DNA of 64,000 bases, taken from the NCBI GenBank assembly GCA_973895155.1, contig OZ316892.1, positions 20,212,001-20,276,000 of the forward strand, read 5' to 3'. Below the pieces are notes generated by a model. The model saw only the letters and a list, made by a program, of their open reading frames with translations. It had not been told where the DNA came from and did no database searches. The stretch comes from Marsupella aquatica (lineage: Eukaryota > Marchantiophyta). How positions within the stretch are numbered: the first letter of the stretch is position 1; each line of letters starts with the position of its first letter. Made by a program: the position numbers and the translations under genes. This document shows, piece after piece, positions 12,176 to 23,976 of the stretch.

Positions 12176-13117
12176 ATTGCCCGCTCAAATTCTATTTTTG
12201 ACCCCTAATTTGTTTTCCACCCCAAACTGGCAGCCCATGCCAGACCCCTTGACGGAGGAATAAAAATTCTGAGATTAACGTTTGAGATAGACTAAAATCA
12301 CTACAAAAAAAAAATCTCGAGTGTGTTACAGGATGAAAATGCTAAACTATATAAATATCACCATTGTTCTCGGCCATTTATTAGATCCTGGGTTGGATCG
12401 GTGGCTTTAAAGGGGGCCTAAAATGAGACCTGGAAGACCTTTGTACAGGCGGAAATTCAAGGGAAAAACTCCTCACCATTGGATTCAGACGATCATATAA
12501 TGCGATCTTGCACCAGCTAGCACACAGGACAATAGTGGGGGAAGGTCACGAGGCTTGGCATGAAGATCTTAATTCTAGATCAACTGGGCGTGCTTGCACT
12601 GTAAAGGTATTGGGCAAAGAGAGTTGATTTCCCAGAATTTCTGACTCTCCAAATTCCACTTGAAATTTCCACCTCGAGGTGCTTCCTACCTACCGCTTGT
12701 GGCTTTTCTTTTGACTCCTCCTCCATCCAATGCACGCTTTATCTTTCAATTGTCTTTTAGGAATGTAATCTATCACTTTGACCATATTCTGGAATGATAA
12801 CACTTCCACTTTGGCAACATTTTGCAATCCATGAGCATAGTCGGTGCTTTCATGCATGCCTCCTTGTACAGTACATGAGGTTCTAAGAATGATATGTTTG
12901 TTTTGTTTACCGTTGTCCCTTCCTAAGTGCATTTTTTCAGAGAAAATTACAATTTACAATTTCCTTGCATGAGGTAGACTCTTGTGCAGTGCACACTCTG
13001 TAAGTGTATTATGTTGCTCTTCAGAAGTTTTGACAGGGTTTTTTAGTTCCTACATGCAAAGAACCTAGTACCTATTTAAACACCTGTCCATAATAATTTG
13101 TATGTTATGTTGCACTT
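12176..13117 (+). repeat. Dispersed repeat R, copy 1, left part (before Copia)
   Basis: This stretch is related to sequence around 31.5-35.3 kb. The part at about 12176-12640 matches the reverse complement of about 32440-32865. The part at about 12650-12935 matches about 33003-33298 in direct orientation. The final stretch (about 12950-13117) matches about 34780-34854. The element has no long open frame and is probably a non-autonomous or relic transposable element. The Copia element at 13118 is inserted into it. Confidence 0.65.
13113..13117 (+). repeat. Target-site duplication CACTT, left
   Basis: The five bases CACTT directly precede the 5' LTR and recur directly after the 3' LTR at 19971-19975. 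A related empty site at about 34850-34854 has one CACTT only. Confidence 0.9.
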
Positions 13118-13461
13118 TGTTAGATATTGTTCTAGTCTTGTGACTCATGAGCTAACCATAGTTAGTCTAACTCGGGTTAGGACTTAGCTAATGTTTGCGG
13201 TAGTGCTGTTGTGCATATAGCCAGGGCTGATGCCAGACCCTGGGGGAACTTAGGCTCATTGTTACGGAGCTAGTTGAGAGATAGGGAGAGCTTGTGCTGT
13301 GGAAGCTTGGTATGGCCGGTCGGCCTAGAGTGCAGTAAAGCTCTTGTGTGTTCCCGTGGACGTAGCCTCATGTGGAGGTGAACCACGTATCTCTCTGTGT
13401 CGACTATTGTGCGTTGGATGGTTCATGGGCTTGCCGTTACGAATGTCGTCTATGCTCAACA
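13118..13461 (+). repeat. 5' LTR of Copia element
   Basis: This is a 344-bp direct repeat of 19627-19970 with the same length and three substitutions. It starts TGTTAGATATTG and ends GCTCAACA. The promoter of the element should lie here. A plausible signal is the A/T-rich 'catatagcc' segment, but this is not certain. Confidence 0.95.
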
Positions 13462-13463
13462 AG

Positions 13464-13475
13464 TGGTATCAGAGC
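13464..13475 (+). promoter_or_regulatory. Primer binding site, initiator tRNA-Met type
   Basis: TGGTATCAGAGC lies two bases after the end of the 5' LTR. It is the classic plant retrotransposon primer binding site, complementary to the 3' end of initiator tRNA-Met. Confidence 0.95.
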
Positions 13476-15144
13476 ATGCTTGGGAGGTGACGAGGTTTTT
13501 TCGTGACAGGTTTTTCCAGCGTTCATTGTCGATAGTACATTCGGAGTTTCGTCGCATGAAACTCGAATGTGTGTGGCTGAGCGGATAGGTTAGTGAGAGG
13601 GATTTCTAACGGTAGTTAGAACTCGCTGATCGGTATCCGTGGTGCGGAGGAATTGAAGTTTGCGTCGTTCAGGGTTTATTCGTGTTCGACGGTATTTCGG
13701 GAAAGAGACCAGAGTTTGCGTTTTTCAATGGTGTGAGCGGTGCGGTACGGGAGGGATCGCACATTCTAGCTCAAGTTGAAGGTTGAAGCGAGCTGGTCGT
13801 TTCGGTAGCTAGATTGCTGTCGAGTTGTTACCGAGTGCGTCGTGACGAGTGAAGGAGACGTTCAGGTTTTTTCACCAGCTATGGAGCTTGTTCACATCTG
13901 AACCGGGTTTCTCTTTGTGACGTACGACTCGGTGGAAGACACGCAAAGTGCTACGGCTCAACGGGTTGATCGCGGCGAGGCGGTCCTTTTGAGCCCGGGA
14001 TTGGCACTTGACGCAAAGTGAAGGCGTCGCGGCGGAAATTTTTTACTCTGCTGGAGTTGCGGACTTTGCCGGTTCAATTTGGCAACATTTCCCGTCAGCG
14101 GCGTTCACTTTTCTCATTGGTAATGGCGGTGGCAAGGTGAGTAAACCGGGCAAATTTTTGTTGAGCAAAATTTTTGATTTAAGGGGGTCCTTTGGTGTGT
14201 GTATACACACACCTGTTTCCCCCTCCCGGCCCCCCGTTACCCCGCTTGTTTTTTCCCCCCTCCCCCTCCCGCACCCCGATTTTTTCCTTTTACGCCTCCC
14301 TCCGCAGCGCCGGCCGGCGCTTATTTAGCCGCTCGCCGGCTGCTACTCCCCACCCCGTTACGCGCCCCCCTTCGCCAGCCTTACGAAGCCGCCCCCCCCG
14401 GTCTCCCATTCAGCCGGGGCACCTCCCTCGCGACGGGCTGCCGGCGCGCGCCCTGCCCCTTTAGTGCCCCATTTCACGAACAAATACGCGGCTGCGTATT
14501 CAGCCATTTTGACCCCCGCGCCCTCCTGTACCCCACGCGAGTGCCCTGTATACTCCCTGGCCCGCCTCGCGTCGCCTATACGCTGATGCGCCTTTTTTTT
14601 TGTTTATACCTGTATTTAGTGATAAGGGGCGTTTGGACCCCCTTTAGGACCCTATTTTAAACCATTTTTCCTTTTCCTTGTTTTCCCCTTTGTGTCGGGA
14701 CCTGCCGCCCTCCGTTTTAACCGCTTGGACAGGGGGAACGGCCCCCTGTGAGACCTGTCGGACTGTGCGGGAATATTCCCCAAAAAACAGAGAGCTGTTT
14801 TTTGGCCGTCCGACAAAGATTCTGTCCGCCGAACGGTAACTTTTTTGGTTCTTTTTCGGTGAGGACGTTGCCACTGGAGTTAGCAACGCGGCGCACCGAT
14901 CACATCGCAATTCCGACGACGGGTTATACTGGGTATTTTGGTTATTCTCCGAGGTGGTCAAAACGGGGAAGTTTCCCAAGGTTTTACCCACCCGGACCGA
15001 AATTTGAATAACTTTTCCGTCGAATTTTGATTTTGATTTCGGCTTTCAATATTAGACTCCTAGCTTTGCGGGCTACGCGGCGGTGTTGAGTTTTGAGTTT
15101 TGTGAGAAGTTTCAAAAAAAGATGTTTTTTCGTGATTGTTTCAT
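13476..15144 (+). other. Long untranslated leader of the Copia element
   Basis: About 1.67 kb lies between the primer binding site and the first gag ATG at 15145. From about 14190 to 14600 it is strongly C-rich, with runs such as 'ccccctcccggccccccg', preceded by an alternating 'gtgtgtatacacac' tract. Short open frames occur, but none resembles a known protein, and base composition explains them. The leader is unusually long for a Copia element and may hold packaging signals. Confidence 0.7.
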
Positions 15145-18100
15145 ATGAGTGACTCGGAGGATACTGGAAGAATTGGCGTCGGTGGAGCTTCAGGATTGCG
15201 ACGCTCAGACGGTGAGTCTGAGGAGGAGCTGCTACCATTTGAGGAGGAACAAGTAACACCGGTACGATCACCTATGCGGCGTGCAGTGGAGGAAGCTGTA
15301 CTACTACCAGAGCTGTTGGTAGTTGGGAAGAAGAGGGAGATGGCTAGATTCGGAGGAGTAAAGTTTGAGGTGGAGAAGTACGATGGTCGTACTGATTACT
15401 TGTTGTGGGAGAAGCAAGTGAAGGGTGTTCTACGGGCCATGGGCTTAGCTCATCTGCTCTCTTCGCGAGAGCAGTATGATGGAGAGGAGGAGATCTCAGA
15501 GAAGCAGTGGAGACAGGAGCAGGTGATTGTTGTTAATGCAGTGATGCTTTACCTGAAGCCGCACATCATCAAGCAGTTGGATGATTATGCGGATTGCGCA
15601 TCACTGTTCAAGGCTCTTAGAGAGAAGTACTACCGGGAAGATGCGTCAGACCGGCTGTACAAGAAGTCTCTCTTGATGAGCCTCAGGCTCAAGGAAGGGA
15701 GCAAGATGCAGGATCACCTGGATAAATTTGACAGTCTAGCGGTGGATCTGTCAAACCTGGGAAAAGGAGTTGAAGATGAGGATAAGGCCTTGCTTCTGCT
15801 AAGCTCCTTACCGCCGTCATATCAGGGCTTGAAATAGGTGCTCTTGTACAGAGATCTGAAGTCCATTTCGTATAATGAGGTGGTGAGCTCTTTACTGTCT
15901 GATGATGCTCAGAAGAAGCTGGGTCAATCACAGACAGCATCTTCTTCTGGCACTGCGCTCAATGTGAACAAGGGAAGAGCAGCGCAGCGCACAAATGGGC
16001 AGAACAGGTTTAGATCTACATCACGGGGGAGATCTAAATCCAGAGGAAAATTGCAAGAGAGGAAGCCTCTTGCATGTTGGAATTGTGGCAAGCCTGGCCA
16101 CATGAAAAGGGATTGTCGAGTAAAGGTCCATACTGCATCTGCTAACGCGGGATCGAGCTCACATGAGGTAGATTTACTCGATGATGATGACATATTGTGA
16201 TGTCAAGGTTATGCTCTCAACGTAGTGTCAAATCCAGGTAGTGATGACTGGATTCTAGATAGTGCATGTACTTTTCACATTTGCTCTAGGAGAGATTTTT
16301 TCAATTCTTACACGGTTTCCAACGGGTCAGTGTTGATGGGAAATGGAATCCCATGTCAAGTTGTTGGACTTGGATCTGTAAGATTTCAGATGTTTGATGG
16401 TGCTGTGAGAACGTTGAGGAATGTAAGACATATTCCCAGCATGATGAAAAATGTCATTTCACTTGGAGTTTTAGAAGCAAATGGCCATCAGTGGAGTTTT
16501 GCTAATGGTGTCCTTCAGGTTTCAACCGGTACTAAAGTTGTATTGAAGGGAAAGAGACATTGCAATCTATACGTTTTGGAGGGCAGTGTAGTCAGTGATG
16601 AAGCCAATGCAATCTTATCTCATGAGGAGACGGCCCAGCTGTGGCACTTCCGTTTGGGCCACATGAGTGAAAAAGGTTTGGTTATTCTTCAGAAGAAAGG
16701 ATTACTTTCTAATTTACAGTCTTGTAAGTTGGAATTTTGTGAGCACTGTGTGCTAGGGAAGCAGCACAAGAAACCCTTCGGAGTTGGAACTCACACCAGC
16801 AAGGAGGTACTTGAGTATGTACATAGTGATGTGTGGGGTCCAGCCCCTACTCCCTCACATTCTGGACGGTTATACTATGTCACGTTTATAGACGATTACT
16901 CAAGATATGTGTGGATATACTTTCTACACAATAAATCTGATGTTTTTGCCACTTTTAAGGAGTGGAAAGCCCAAGTTGAAAATCAAACTGGTAATAAGGT
17001 GAGATATCTTCGATCGGATAATGACGGTGAATACAGTTCCGGTGAATTTGGAACGTATTGTAAGGAGCAGGGGATTACCCGCCATCTCACAACAAGTTAT
17101 ACTCCTCAGCAGAATGGTGTTTCTGAGAGACTCAACCGAACACTATTGGACCGCTCGAGGAGTATGTTGAGTCAATCATGCTTACCACATGAGTTTTGGG
17201 CTGAAGCTGTCAACACTGCAGCTTATTTGGTAAATTTTTCTCCATCCAGTTCTATTGGATTCAAGACGTCATTTGAAATGAGGTACGGGCGTCCAACAGA
17301 TTACTCACATCTGAGGATTTTTGGATGTGATACTTAAGTGCTTACACCTTCCCAGCTTCGATCCAAGCTAGAGTCCAAGTTGAAGAAGTGCATTTTCCTT
17401 GGCTATCAGAAAGGTGTGAAGGGTTATAGGTTATGGGATCCAGTAACCTGTAAGCTAATTGTCAGTAGAGATGTGTCCTTTAATGAATCCAGATCATCAA
17501 AGGAGGGGGAGAGTTCTCAGGACTCCCATATTGACAAGGGGAAATCTCCCATCCCGGACCGGGTTGAGGGGGAGATTAGTCATGATGCAGTTCATGAAAG
17601 GAGAGATGGAGAAGCTCCGGGCTTGGAGCTGGTTCCTGTGATGGAACAAGAGGAGCAAATTGTTGCTGGGGTACCTCAAATTCAACCAGCAGCAGCAACA
17701 GATCAGCCTGAGTCATCTACTAGAAGAACTTCCAGTCGTTCTACTAGAGCTCCTACCAGGTATGGTCAATGGGTAGACTCATCTAAGCTAGATGATATTG
17801 ACATTGCACCTGATGAAGATGATATGGCTTTGATCTTGGAAGAAGGAGAGCCTTCTTCGTATAGTGAGGCTTGTGCTTCAGAGCAGAAGCATGAGTGGAA
17901 TGCAGCAATGCAGAGGGAGTTGCAATCTTTGAGTAACAACAAGACATGGGAACTGGTGGAGCTTCCAAGAGGTCAGCAAGTGGTGGACAGCAAGTGGATT
18001 TACAAGTTGAAGGACAGTCCTTCAGAGGGTGGAGATAAGATCTACAAGGCAAGGCTTGTTGCCAAGGGGTTCACTCAGGAGAAAGGAGTGGATTACAATG

Positions 18101-19413
18101 AGGTCTTTTCACCAGTGGCTAAGTATTCCACAATTCGGATCTTGTGTCAGCTTGTTGTGTTTTTTGGTCTGGTGATGGATCAGATGGATGTTGTTACTGC
18201 TTTTCTCTATGGCAACTTGGAAGAGATGATCTTCATGAGACAGCCACTAGGCTTTATGAAGAAGGGCCAAGAGAACTTAGTTTGCAGATTGCTCAAATCC
18301 TTGTATGGATTGAAGCAGTCTCCCAGACAGTGGAACAAGCGGTTTGATGATTTCATACTTGCTCAAGGTTTTACAAGGATGGTGTATGATCCTTGTGTGT
18401 ATACGAAATCAGTCAAGAATGATGTATTTGGTTTCATCATTCTGGTGATCTATGTGGATGACATGCTAATTGTGGCTAAAGATCAATCTGAGGTTAACAG
18501 TCTCAAGGCAAAATTGAGCGTTGAATTCAGGATGAAGGATCTTGGTAAGGCCAAGAGGATCTTAGGGATGGAGATTTTTAGGAACTCTGAGACTGGACAG
18601 TTGTGCTTGAGTCAAGGCCAGTATGCGAGGAAAGTACTTGCACGATTCAACATGGAGAACTGTAAGCAAGTGAGTATTCCTTTAGCTTCGCATTTCAAGT
18701 TATCATCGGCTTTCTCTCCTACGGATGCTGTGGAGAAAGGTCTAATGGCTAAGATTCCTTATGAGAAGGCAGTAGGCAGTCTGATGTATTTGATGACTTG
18801 TACTAGGCCTGACTTGGCCCTAGCGATGGGCAAGGTTAGCAGATTCATGTCAAATCCAGGGAAGGTACATTGGGAAGCTGTGAAATGGATTCTCAGGTAT
18901 GTGAAGGGAACACAGGACTATGGATTACTATTTGATAACAGATCAAATAGAACGTTAGTTGACTATGTAGATTCTGACTATGGAGGCTGTCTGGATACAA
19001 GGAGATCTACAATTGGGTTCGTATACACTCTTGGAGGAGGATGTATCAGTTGGAAATCTACCTTGCAAAAGTGCATATCTCAGTCTACTACAGAAGCAGA
19101 GTATGTTGCAGTAGCAGAAGCTGCAAAGGAAGCAATTTGGTTGGATAAGTTGATCGCGAAGATGGGTTTAGAGCATGGAAAAATGACTCTAAACTGTGAT
19201 AGTCAGAGTGCTCTTCACTTGGCTGCTAACCAGGTGATGGATAGCAGGGTGAAGCACATTGATATCAGGTACCATTTTATCAGGCAAGCAGTGTGTGATA
19301 AAACTTTTGAGCTAGTCAAGATTGATGGAAAGCTCAATCCCGCTGATGCCTTTACCAAAGTGATTCCTTTGGAGAGTTTCTCAAGACACCGTGCTACTTT
19401 GCAGATTTTGTAG
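15145..19413 (+). pseudogene. Copia gag-pol polyprotein, one frame with three in-frame stops
   Basis: One continuous reading frame encodes, in order: gag, with a CCHC zinc knuckle (C-W-N-C-G-K-P-G-H...C) near 16075-16115; protease, with a D-S-A active-site motif near 16250; integrase, with an HHCC region near 16640-16770 and D,D-35-E core segments; reverse transcriptase, with Y-V-D-D near 18450; and RNase H, ending at TAG 19411-19413. The frame never shifts. It is cut by TAG (15835-15837, in gag), TGA (16198-16200, between zinc knuckle and protease) and TAA (17335-17337, after integrase), one of each stop codon. Copia polyproteins are normally one frame, so I read these as disabling point mutations. 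Gag and RT-RNase H segments remain individually open. Confidence 0.9.
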
Positions 19414-19615
19414 TTGTAGTGCAAGTAGAGTTATTTAGCAATGTGTGACTATTTGTATATGGATTACTCATTCCTGTTAGGCTACGGCTTAGTTCTAGTT
19501 AACCCTTAGTTAACCCTTGTGGTTTTTAGGGGGAGACCTGGTTTGGTGATTGTCTAGAACTTCCCGCTGAGGATTCCATATGATAGCATTTAGTTCATTC
19601 CCCAAGACAAGAGTC

Positions 19616-19624
19616 AAAGGGGAG
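19616..19624 (+). promoter_or_regulatory. Polypurine tract of Copia element
   Basis: The purine run AAAGGGGAG ends two bases before the 3' LTR. This is the position expected for plus-strand priming during reverse transcription. Confidence 0.85.
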
Positions 19625-19626
19625 TT

Positions 19627-19970
19627 TGTTAGATATTGTTCTAGTCTTGTGACTCATGAGCTAACCATAGTTAGTCTAACTCGGGTTAGGACTTAGCTAA
19701 TGTTAGCGGTAGTGCTGTTGTGCATATAGCCAGGGCTAATGCCAGACCCTGGGGGAACTTAGGCTCATTGTTACGGAGCTAGTTGAGAGATAAGGAGAGC
19801 TTGTGCTGTGGAAGCTTGGTATGGCCGGTCGGCCTAGAGTGCAGTAAAGCTCTTGTGTGTTCCCGTGGACGTAGCCTCATGTGGAGGTGAACCACGTATC
19901 TCTCTGTGTCGACTATTGTGCGTTGGATGGTTCATGGGCTTGCCGTTACGAATGTCGTCTATGCTCAACA
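19627..19970 (+). repeat. 3' LTR of Copia element
   Basis: It has the same length as the 5' LTR. The three differences seen are at TTAGCGG versus TTTGCGG, CTAATG versus CTGATG, and ATAAGG versus ATAGGG. It is followed by the right target-site duplication CACTT (19971-19975). Confidence 0.95.
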
Positions 19971-20560
19971 CACTTAGGGAGTTTTGACAGGGGTGTTTTA
20001 GATTTTACCAAAAACCTAAATGTTCAATACACTTATCCATAAAGCATATTAACCATCAATAAGTGTTCAAAACATGTGTTTTAGTTTTACAAAGCCCATA
20101 AACCCTAAACTATTTGATAAGTGCATCACATAGTGCTAACCATCTATAAGTGGATATCTGGGGATTTTCAGGGAGTGTGCAGTTACAAAAGGTTGACCCC
20201 CATATGTCCTCCATGACTATAGATATGTAGCAGAAAGGTCTCATCAAGGGGATGGGTAAACTATAGGGTTTATGCTTAGGATGTCTCAAACCTCTCTGTT
20301 TTGGCTTGATCCGGTCATGGTTGCATGCACAGGGTTTTCTGGCAGTTATGTTGCGGACTGGAAAATACCTGGTTTGCCCCTTTTGACCTAAGTCTAAAAC
20401 TCTTACTTTTGGGCCGGGAGGTATTTGTTTAATGGGACCCTAAAATGAAAAGTATTACTTGATGGGACCCCTGATGGAGGTGTTGGGTGCGTTGATTCAA
20501 GGTTAGGTCTCTCAAGACCAATCAATGGTCTAGATCACTCAGGGGGTCCTATCCGGGCCA
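19971..20560 (+). repeat. Dispersed repeat R, copy 1, right part (after Copia)
   Basis: This continues the repeat interrupted by the Copia element and matches about 34850-35340 in direct orientation. Shared landmarks are 'cacttagggag', 'tttacaaagcccataaacc', 'ctccatgact.tagatat' and 'aaatacctggtttgcc'. It has several near-palindromic CTTAT-ATAAG motifs and no open frame of note. Confidence 0.65.
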
Positions 20561-23500
20561 GTAAAACTTTTCTTTTTCCAGCCCTTCAGGCTCCCTACTA
20601 CTTTGACTTGTGATGCTTTGACCACCAGAGGAGTCTTCGCTCATGACAATCACGTCTTTCACATTTTGTCCTTGCAGAAAATCATTTGACATTTTGAACA
20701 TTACGAACTCAGAGTTCGTGCACAGGCCCTTTAGACACGGCAAAGCCAGTGATACAGGGCTCTGTCCTTCATCGCATAATTGGTAGATGAAGTCTCGCTG
20801 GTCTCGACTGTTGACACCAACAAAGCGTTTAGCGACTACTGGTGATGGAACGGTATTTCTTTAAATGCAAACCCAGCCCTCGTTTCTGTCATAAGCCGTT
20901 TATGCCAGCCTTTAGACGTACATGTCAGGTGCCAATGTGTTCCCACATGTTGCACGTCTAAAGGCTGGCATAATATTAAGAAAGCAAACGGCTAAGCTTG
21001 CACATTAATTAATCCTGTCCCTTCCATATATTGCCCCACAGGAGGTGGGTTTCTGCAGTATATCATAGTGTACGTGATGACAGAAGTTCATCGCAGCTGG
21101 GCACCAACATTATTGTCTGCAATTCTAGGAGTGCCGTGCAGCGCAGTAACCGCGTGAGTTGTTGTGGACACGTTGGTCAACAACTTCACTTGGAAGATCA
21201 TCTCTTGCGGATGATACCTCGGTGATAGATTGGGAACTACTAGAAATCTGCTTCCACAAGCAATCCACTTCGCTTGAGTGTACAAGAAAGGGATGGCAAG
21301 AGTAAACCATACGGTACTTCTAGCCGATTATCTGAGGTAGTGGACGCCACTGGATAGTCCTGCGCTCCATTTGCCGGGTGCCGAGGACACTATGCGATCA
21401 ACCTGCCGAATACTAAGTACGTCTTGATCGCGGCTCTACAACGTTTAACACTCTACTAACGGTGCCAACTGAAGGCAGAAAGTTTAAGCGCGGGGAGGGG
21501 GCCGTCAACAACGATTCTGTACCTGTAGCTTTGCCGGATGGCGATATGCTAAGCTGTCACCAAGACTATTGAAGAACTACGCTGGAGAACAATCCTTGGA
21601 GAGGACATGTACACTGCAGACTCCCCGGACCAATTCTCTGACCTTACTTTGCAGATTGAATGCATATGACGGCAGTGTATACGACGCTCAAGGATGCTTA
21701 AGGAAGAGGATTTCTGGGCTGGCCCAATGGAGTGGGCAGTGTCTCAATAACAGCAGTCTGGTTCCGGTCGGGAGCTACACATACGTGCCTGCAGCTGCAG
21801 TAGTCCCACGAGGTATACCACATTATACCCTGCCATGCCATTCCCCGCCCCGTCCTCGTGTGCGTTGTTTTCCTGTACTAGTATAGGTGAAGCATACATT
21901 GAGAGAAACTCACTTAAAGAGAACCATCCATTGTCAGTCCGATACAATGGGCGGCCGGATGCATTGTCTTCTGCTATGAGGCAGTTGGCCACTGACGACC
22001 TAGATTGATTGATTTCTCGTTCACTTTCTCGTTCACTTGCTTTGAGGGGTGGGTCGGACTGGAAATCGGCGTGTTGATCGATCGGCCATCATTTGGACCT
22101 TCTGGGCAGGCATGCACTCTTCGCTCTTGTTTTCGTTGGGGTTCCGTGGACTTCAATATCTTTTCCATCGGTTATTTCAGTATTTCTAAATTAGCCATAC
22201 TAAGTACGTCTTGATCGCGGCTGAAATTTCTGTGTGGTGGGCATATGGGCTCAGTTCACCCTTGGCCTTGTCCTAAAGTTTTCGTCTATCGTAGATCTGC
22301 TATTAATTACTTTGACTAGCTACTGCCATCCAAGTCTGTTGTTCAGTTTCACAACACTAATGGCTATGATCTAAGCGAGCTTTGTCAACACGGTCGTACT
22401 AAATATATACTCAGGTCTTGATATAGTTACCGAAAGCTTGTACTGTAATTTCTGGGTTGTTGGACATTCGTGATCGATTCATTGGGGCCAAAATGCTAGT
22501 TGCGGGCCCTGTCTCAATTATGTTTCTGGTTGTGTCTAATAGGTCCATCATCTTTCCAATTCACACTTGGATGTCCTCTGAGTCTACCCGCTAGGGGGTA
22601 AAGAGGCGTTAACCCTGATCTCCTGGACAAGGCTCCTTCGATACCATCATCAGTGTGCACACTTACCCCAGATGTGTGAAACCATCCACTCATCAACAGG
22701 TAAGCTAAAAGTCATGATTGCTCCACAATCATATTCTGTCAGGTTGGAAAAGTACTGTGTGGTGGAACCAATTTTGGACTAAAACTCAATAACTGTAGAT
22801 CATCTTAGTTATAGTTATTGGTCTTGGTGGTATCCTCTAGCTAGTAACATGCACTGTGTCATATATGGGTTTGGAGAGACCGTCACAGGTTCAACGCTAG
22901 TATTTGGTTTCCGTTGTCAGTAACTTGCATTATTTTATTGTATTTTGTAGTAAGATTGAAACTACAGTCAATAGGTGAACAGTCAGATTCCTCTATTGCT
23001 TTGGATTCTTAGTTTACCATAAGCAGCTGGTTTACCTGAAAGCAACTCGGTTAACGAAGGCTGAGGGTGACAGTCATTGTGAGCTTTACAGGCAATTATC
23101 AGTAAGATATATCGTCTTAGGATACATCGAAATTACTTAGTTCTGGTCAATTGGCATGCTGAAGATAGCTCGGTTGCTCAAAAGTTATTCTTAATTATCT
23201 CAGGAAAGTTCTATACTATGATGGAGCGAGCTCAGGAGAGATGTTCCCATATATGGTACAAGCTAGTGAAGAACTTTCTAGTATGAGCTATCAATGGGGA
23301 ATTTTGGTCTTCAGACAGAGGTACTGGCCACAATGTGGTACTTCAATCTAAAGGTAGCTAAAAGCCTTACGTATTTGAGCAAGTCTTCAATGCATGCTTG
23401 ATGAGTTTCTTCTCGGCCCCATTCTTTCGTTTGTTTGTTGACTTCTTCCATGTCTGCTACGTACATTACAGTAGCCAGTCCGCCCCGTCTGATACTGTTG

Positions 23501-23976
23501 TTACTGTTGTTTATGCAAAAATATGGTGGAGAAAGAGAGTACATGAGATTTGCGAGCAACTGTACAAAACTCAGTCGCTGTCAGAATCTATATTGGATAA
23601 GTTTGTGTACCGTGGTTAGATCAACGCACAGTCATGAGGTGCTGAAGATATTGAAAATCATTTTTACACTCTTCAACTCGATGTGAGGTAGAGAGAAGTG
23701 CAATACGTTGATGTTTACTCGATGGTCCTTGGCCTACAGGATTGCAAGGTGTGAAATCTCACAGCACGAGTGGGTCGACGGGGTACAACTTTCGTCTATC
23801 AAGGTATATTGCCATTTCTGAACACCAGCTATCAGATCAGGTTTCTGTGCCTAAACATCTGAGATTGTCTTCAAAGGGTTACTCTGGACGAGTCCAGTTA
23901 CCTTTCTCAAGTGTAGACTCTAAATGTCAAAGGTTCACCTCATCAAATTTCATTGCATATCTTATCATACAGAATC
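20561..23976. other. Upstream flank of NLR copy 2 (unit 2), no clear gene
   Basis: From about 20590 the stretch is closely related to the flank of NLR copy 3 (about 35360-38800) and more distantly to the flank of copy 1. It contains the conserved upstream block (about 21225-21600), a second conserved block around a CTGCAGCTGCAG palindrome (about 21720-21960), and a unit-specific inverted repeat at 20900-20973. It probably contains the promoter of the only intact NLR. No other gene is recognised. Confidence 0.6.
20900..20973. repeat. Perfect 20-bp inverted repeat specific to unit 2
   Basis: The left arm 20900-20919 and right arm 20954-20973 are perfect reverse complements, separated by 34 bases. 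The 8-bp pair agccgttt/aaacggct lies further out, with an offset. The right arm is shared (with changes) with unit 3 at about 35758-35777. The left arm replaces a different sequence that unit 3 has at that place. Confidence 0.9.

Larger units (their letters stand above)
13118..19970 (+). mobile_element. Complete Ty1/Copia LTR retrotransposon, 6.85 kb
   Basis: A full-length element with two 344-bp LTRs (13118-13461 and 19627-19970), each starting TGTTAG and ending CAACA. It has a 5-bp target-site duplication, an initiator tRNA-Met primer binding site and a purine tract. The internal domain order is gag, protease, integrase, reverse transcriptase, RNase H, and integrase before RT marks the Copia superfamily. 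I count three differences between the LTRs (about 0.9%), so the insertion is young. The coding frame carries three in-frame stop codons, so this copy is unlikely to be autonomous. It sits inside dispersed repeat R between NLR units 1 and 2. Confidence 0.95.

Noticed and set aside
14008-14660. Open frames in the C-rich leader of the Copia element
   Set aside because: They are proline/arginine-rich products of skewed base composition, overlap in several frames and match no retrotransposon protein.
15145-19413. Stop-codon readthrough or a variant genetic code to explain three in-frame stops
   Set aside because: All neighbouring nuclear genes use the standard code, and Copia elements normally have no internal stops. 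Disabling mutation is simpler.
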